Source: an uncultured bacterium
GTDB taxonomy: Bacteria; Planctomycetota; Phycisphaerae; Phycisphaerales; SM1A02
Direction of reading: 5' to 3'
Assembly: GCA_903914045.1 (NCBI GenBank)
Contig: CAIWNO010000028.1
Span: forward strand, 1-7,000
DNA length: 7,000 nucleotides
This document shows, one piece after another, positions 4,544-7,000 of this stretch (position 1 is the first letter of the stretch; each line of letters begins with the position of its first letter). Both the position numbers and the translations under genes were made by a program. Below the pieces are notes generated by a model. It had not been told where the DNA came from, made no database searches, and saw only the letters and a program-made list of their open reading frames with translations.

Positions 4544-4936
4544 CTCCACCGCAATCAATTTCGCGCTGGTGCCGGACGCATCACTTGCGCAAGCCTCTTG
4601 CTCATCGGCGGAAAGTTGCGCGCCATCAAAATGAAAGCGCGCTCCACACCCAAGACATTGAAAGTGCGCGGCATTTTTCTGAATGGGACCGGTACGGCAC
4701 GCCGGGCAACGATTCTTTTTCAACGCTCGGCGCGTCAAGATTCCTTCAATGCCGGAAAGTGCTTCGCCAAAGAACACCACGAACGCCAAACTTAACACAC
4801 TGCCAATAATCAGCACCAAGGCGCCCAGGGGAAATGAAAATATGCAGATGAAAGCCAGCACAAAAGCACCCATGTATCCAAACAGCACCACAAATGGATA
4901 GGCGCGGTTCAGGGATCGCAGAAGGCGAAGAATCAT
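4541..4936 (-). CDS. Small membrane protein with C-terminal zinc ribbon
   Basis: 131-residue protein of unknown function. Two hydrophobic segments at about residues 14-34 and 36-57, joined by a tight Pro turn, predict a membrane hairpin. Then comes a basic stretch (RRALKKNR, 69-76) and a zinc-ribbon: C77-P-A-C80 and C94-L-G-C97, spaced CX2C-X13-CX2C. Positive charges at both ends of the hairpin (RLLRSLNR and RRALKK) suggest that both tails face the cytoplasm. The C-terminus (105-131) is acidic and Ala/Ser-rich, probably flexible. An in-frame ATG lies at 5047, but the extra 37 residues look non-coding, and the start at 4936 has the TACGCT hexamer six bases upstream. The gene is divergent from dnaN. 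Zinc-ribbon membrane proteins of this size are common and uncharacterised; no function is claimed. Confidence 0.82.
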   Translation of the reverse strand: MILRLLRSLNRAYPFVVLFGYMGAFVLAFICIFSFPLGALVLIIGSVLSLAFVVFFGEALSGIEGILTRRALKKNRCPACRTGPIQKNAAHFQCLGCGARFHFDGAQLSADEQEACASDASGTSAKLIAVE

Positions 4937-4942
4937 GTCACA

Positions 4943-4948
4943 AGCGTA
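4943..4948 (-). promoter_or_regulatory. Putative -10 element of the zinc-ribbon gene (leaderless start)
   Basis: TACGCT on the minus strand, followed by TGTGAC and the ATG at 4936. A -35-like TCGACT (4 of 6) sits 17 bases upstream, the standard spacing. This is the best-supported of the three leaderless candidates. Confidence 0.48.
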
Positions 4949-5063
4949 GATGCAGCAAGCCCGCAAGTCGAATGCGTGATTGCGGCATTTGCCCAAAGAA
5001 ATCGCAAGACCCAAGAAGGCCCGGCATGTTGCGCGCTTGTCAAACATGTTTATTTCTGTTGGT

Positions 5064-5069
5064 TACACT
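5064..5069 (+). promoter_or_regulatory. Putative -10 element of dnaN
   Basis: TACACT is identical to the pepA hexamer. Transcription would start near 5076, giving a 30-base leader to the ATG at 5106. TTGTCA (5037-5042, 5 of 6 to TTGACA) lies 21 bases upstream, which is too far for a standard spacer, so the -35 assignment is open. Confidence 0.35.
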
Positions 5070-5076
5070 GCAAGTT

Positions 5077-5091
5077 GGGCTATTCCAGCCC
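5077..5091 (+). other. Small hairpin in the dnaN leader
   Basis: GGGCT, loop ATTCC, AGCCC: a perfect 5-bp stem ending 14 bases before the dnaN ATG, right at the start of the predicted mRNA. It could protect the 5' end or affect initiation. No Shine-Dalgarno follows it. Confidence 0.3.
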
Positions 5092-5105
5092 GTGGACCAC
5101 TTCTT

Positions 5106-6227
5106 ATGGCTGACCAAATGAAACTAATTTGCGACCGTGCCGCCTTTGTTGATGCCGTGCAGATTGCCGCCGCCGTTGTGGCGACGCGCGGAAATGTGCC
5201 TGCCCTGCTTTGCATTAAGTTGACGGCGAAAGACAATCGTTTATACCTGCAAGCCGCCGACAAGGACATTGCGCTTGAAATTCCAGTGGCCAGCGTGGAT
5301 GTGAAATCGCCTGGCGAGGCGCTGGTTCCGGCTGAACGCTTGTCGCAAATCGCGCGTGAATGCGCGGGCACAACGTTGGCCTTTGAATCCAACAAATCTA
5401 TTTTGTCCATTAAAGCCGATGGCATGCGCTTTAATGTCAACGGCTACGACCCGAAGGAATTTCCAGCGCCGCCGCAGTTGAATTCAAAACCGGAATGCAC
5501 CGTCAGCGCCGCGACATTTCGCAAGTTGGTTGGTCGAACTATTTTCGCGACCGCGGTAGAAAATAATCGCTACGCCATTGGCGGCGTGTTGATTGAACGC
5601 GTGGGCAAGCGCCTGCGCCTAGTTGGAACCGACGGCCGCCGCTTGGCGGTTGCCAAAGGCGAATGCATCTCCGCCACCGAAACCGATTCAAGCGTGATTG
5701 TGCCTACAAAGGCGCTGAATTTGCTCAATCGCTTGGCGGTTGATCCAGAGGACCCAATTGAAATTGCCAAGGCCGATGGCCGACTTGTGTTCACCATTGG
5801 CAGTGGCGCCGATGCCGCCAAGATGGTGACCAGTTTGATCGAGGGAACCTTCCCCCCGTTTGACGATGTGATTCCCAAGGAACATGATCGCCGCGTGACA
5901 TGCAATGTCGCGGCGCTGACCGCGGCCGTGCGTCGATCAAGTTTGTTGACCAGCGAGCAAAGCAAAGGCGTGAAGATGAATTTCACCGCCACGCAGTTGA
6001 CGCTCTCAAGCAGTTCGCCCGATGTTGGCGATTCCGAAATCACAATGCCACTTGAAGGTTTCCAAGGCGAGCCAATCGAAGTTGGTTTCAACCCTGGCTA
6101 CATTGTGGACGCGCTTAAAATTATCGATGCACCGGAAGTCATCATTGAGTTGAAAGCCACCAACAAGCCTGGCGTGCTTCGCATTGGCCAAGAGTTCACG
6201 TATGTCATTATGCCGTTGAATGTTTGA
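5106..6227 (+). CDS. dnaN: DNA polymerase III beta subunit (sliding clamp)
   Basis: Ring-shaped dimeric processivity clamp that tethers the replicative polymerase to DNA and recruits other replication and repair proteins. At 373 residues it matches E. coli (366) and should have the usual three similar domains (about 1-130, 131-255, 256-373). Seen: MKLICDRAAF at the N-terminus, YDPKEFPAPP, ENNRYAIGGVLIE, LVGTDGRRLAV, the conserved FPPFDDVIPK loop, VGFNPGYIVDAL and the C-terminal YVIMPLNV, equivalent to E. coli YVVMPMRL, part of the client-binding pocket. The ATG at 5106 is preferred. An ATG four codons later (5118) also fits the family, and an upstream in-frame ATG at 5046 adds 20 residues unlike any clamp. 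No Shine-Dalgarno. It is not next to dnaA, gyrB or recF here, and I see no DnaA-box cluster, so this is not evidently oriC. Confidence 0.97.
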   Translation: MADQMKLICDRAAFVDAVQIAAAVVATRGNVPALLCIKLTAKDNRLYLQAADKDIALEIPVASVDVKSPGEALVPAERLSQIARECAGTTLAFESNKSILSIKADGMRFNVNGYDPKEFPAPPQLNSKPECTVSAATFRKLVGRTIFATAVENNRYAIGGVLIERVGKRLRLVGTDGRRLAVAKGECISATETDSSVIVPTKALNLLNRLAVDPEDPIEIAKADGRLVFTIGSGADAAKMVTSLIEGTFPPFDDVIPKEHDRRVTCNVAALTAAVRRSSLLTSEQSKGVKMNFTATQLTLSSSSPDVGDSEITMPLEGFQGEPIEVGFNPGYIVDALKIIDAPEVIIELKATNKPGVLRIGQEFTYVIMPLNV

Positions 6228-6249
6228 TTTCTGTCTGAAGCAAAAATAA

Positions 6250-6286
6250 AAGAAGCCCGACCGCAAGGCCGGGCTTCTTCTTTTTT
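6250..6286. terminator. Strong, probably bidirectional, intrinsic terminator between dnaN and the thioredoxin-like gene
   Basis: AAGAAGCCCG (6250-6259) pairs perfectly with CGGGCTTCTT (6270-6279). After one A/C mismatch, two more C:G pairs close a GCAA loop (6263-6266), a GNRA tetraloop. A T-run (6281-6286) follows on the plus strand. On the minus strand the stem is followed by TTTATTTTTG. It therefore serves dnaN (23 bases after the stop) and can also serve the converging gene that ends at 6307. Confidence 0.93.
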
Positions 6287-6306
6287 ACAATGAAATCAGC
6301 GGCAAA

Positions 6307-6996
6307 TTAGCCATTTTGGCTTTTGGCGTAATGCACGCCGCAGCCGTAGGACTTGGTTTTGTCTGGAGACACAGCCTTTCCTGCTTTCAATTGCGTCAGC
6401 GCATTGATGACATAGTTGGTCTTGCCAGCGGTGGCGCCGCGATCAGAACTGTCATCGAACGCGCCGGCGTACACCAACTTGCCGGTTGAACTAATCACAA
6501 ACATGGCGGGCGTGGTCTTGGCGTCGAACATTTTTCCAATGACTCCGCTGCCGTCAATCACGGCGGCGTTGGCGACCACTTTGTTGTCGGCCAAATATTT
6601 CGCGGTTGCTTGTGGATCATTGGCGGTGTCGCCAGTGCTGTTGACCATGACAAACACAACATTGGGATCAATCACTTTGGCTTCGGCAATCATTTTGGTG
6701 ACCAGACCAGCCTTGGTAATTCCAGCGCACACTGGGCAACCTGGGTTGACCCATTCCATGACAACCGTCTTGCCAGAAAAATCGTTGAATTGCATTGTCT
6801 TTCCGTTGACATCGGTCATTGTGAAATTTGGAACTTGCTCGCCAACCTTCACGCGCTTTTCCTTGGTGTCGGTGGTGGTTTCAGAAGCCTTGTCATGCTT
6901 CTTGTCCTTCTTGGTGTCGTCGGCCATGGCGAATGTTGCGGCGCAAAAAAGAAGGGCTGAACCTGTGAGCAACGCAGTAATACGAGAATGCTTCAT
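6307..6996 (-). CDS. Exported thioredoxin-like / AhpC-TSA redoxin-domain protein
   Basis: 229-residue protein, probably a periplasmic thiol-disulfide oxidoreductase or peroxiredoxin relative. Residues 1-25 are a Sec signal peptide: basic MKHSR, hydrophobic core ITALLTGSALLFCAATF, cleavage site AMA|DD. The core Cys18 does not make a good lipobox, so SPase I is favoured. Residues 26-48 are a Lys/Asp/Thr-rich linker. The redoxin domain (about 50-205) has EWVNPGCPVC with a CXXC pair (Cys87, Cys90) and a TTP segment (161-163) with the expected cis-proline Pro163. A third cysteine, Cys219, sits in the tail motif KSYGCGVHY, which I recall from related planctomycete and verrucomicrobial proteins. Substrate and reducing partner are unknown. 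Only four bases upstream are visible, so the promoter is outside the window. Converges on dnaN. Confidence 0.93.
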   Translation of the reverse strand: MKHSRITALLTGSALLFCAATFAMADDTKKDKKHDKASETTTDTKEKRVKVGEQVPNFTMTDVNGKTMQFNDFSGKTVVMEWVNPGCPVCAGITKAGLVTKMIAEAKVIDPNVVFVMVNSTGDTANDPQATAKYLADNKVVANAAVIDGSGVIGKMFDAKTTPAMFVISSTGKLVYAGAFDDSSDRGATAGKTNYVINALTQLKAGKAVSPDKTKSYGCGVHYAKSQNG

Positions 6997-7000
6997 GAAG

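Noticed and set aside
4261..4554. 97-residue minus-strand frame across the repeat region
   Set aside because: It overlaps the end of the 194-residue gene, its peptide simply repeats with the DNA repeats, and it is rich in Arg, Trp and Cys as expected of a shadow frame.
4937..5105. Replication origin next to dnaN
   Set aside because: No TTATNCACA-type DnaA boxes or AT-rich unwinding stretch were seen, and dnaA, recF and gyrB are absent from the neighbourhood.
4980..5105. Extended N-terminus of DnaN from an upstream start (frame open from 4980, ATG at 5046)
   Set aside because: The added residues match nothing in the clamp family, which begins at MKL..., and the candidate -10 box lies inside this stretch.

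Overview
This is an ordinary chromosomal housekeeping segment from a bacterium. All the main genes are intact except for the one cut by the left edge. Gene content, the mix of G+C-rich codons with heavy TTG/ATT/AAT use, scarce Shine-Dalgarno sequences and the 'KGPAVWGPRAQ' stretch in MnmG make me think of the Planctomycetota, perhaps the Phycisphaerae. This is an inference from pattern and not a database result. I see no phage, transposon, CRISPR or tRNA/rRNA gene.

Layout, left to right. (1) 1-912, minus: 5' part of mnmG (tRNA wobble-uridine modification), running off the left edge. (2) 1078-2550, plus: pepA, an M17 leucyl aminopeptidase with every metal/catalytic residue present. (3) 2636-3649, minus: a small operon of a CTGNTCRS-type low-molecular-weight phosphatase (resembling the protein-arginine phosphatase YwlE), then a possible 30-residue small ORF, then rpiB (ribose-5-phosphate isomerase B). 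The small ORF fills the gap and overlaps the rpiB start by ATGA. (4) 3747-4331, plus: a 194-residue protein I do not recognise. (5) 4332-4540: a repeat-bearing convergent intergenic region. (6) 4541-4936, minus: a small two-helix membrane protein with a C-terminal zinc ribbon. (7) 5106-6227, plus: dnaN, the replication sliding clamp. (8) 6250-6286: a strong terminator, probably bidirectional. (9) 6307-6996, minus: an exported CXXC thioredoxin-like protein.

The transcription units alternate strand at every junction (divergent, convergent, divergent and so on), so each promoter region serves two genes and each 3' region is shared by two converging genes. Only the phosphatase/rpiB pair forms an operon. 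The genes belong to separate core processes (tRNA modification, peptide turnover, sugar phosphate metabolism, replication, envelope redox) and show no sign of forming one pathway.

Three things deserve a second look. Three unrelated genes (mnmG, pepA, zinc-ribbon gene) carry a TAnnCT hexamer exactly six bases before the ATG, which predicts leaderless mRNAs. Two convergent intergenic regions share related repeat elements, including a 22-base motif covering the stop codon. A small ORF lies between the phosphatase gene and rpiB. I found no convincing new defence or mobile system.
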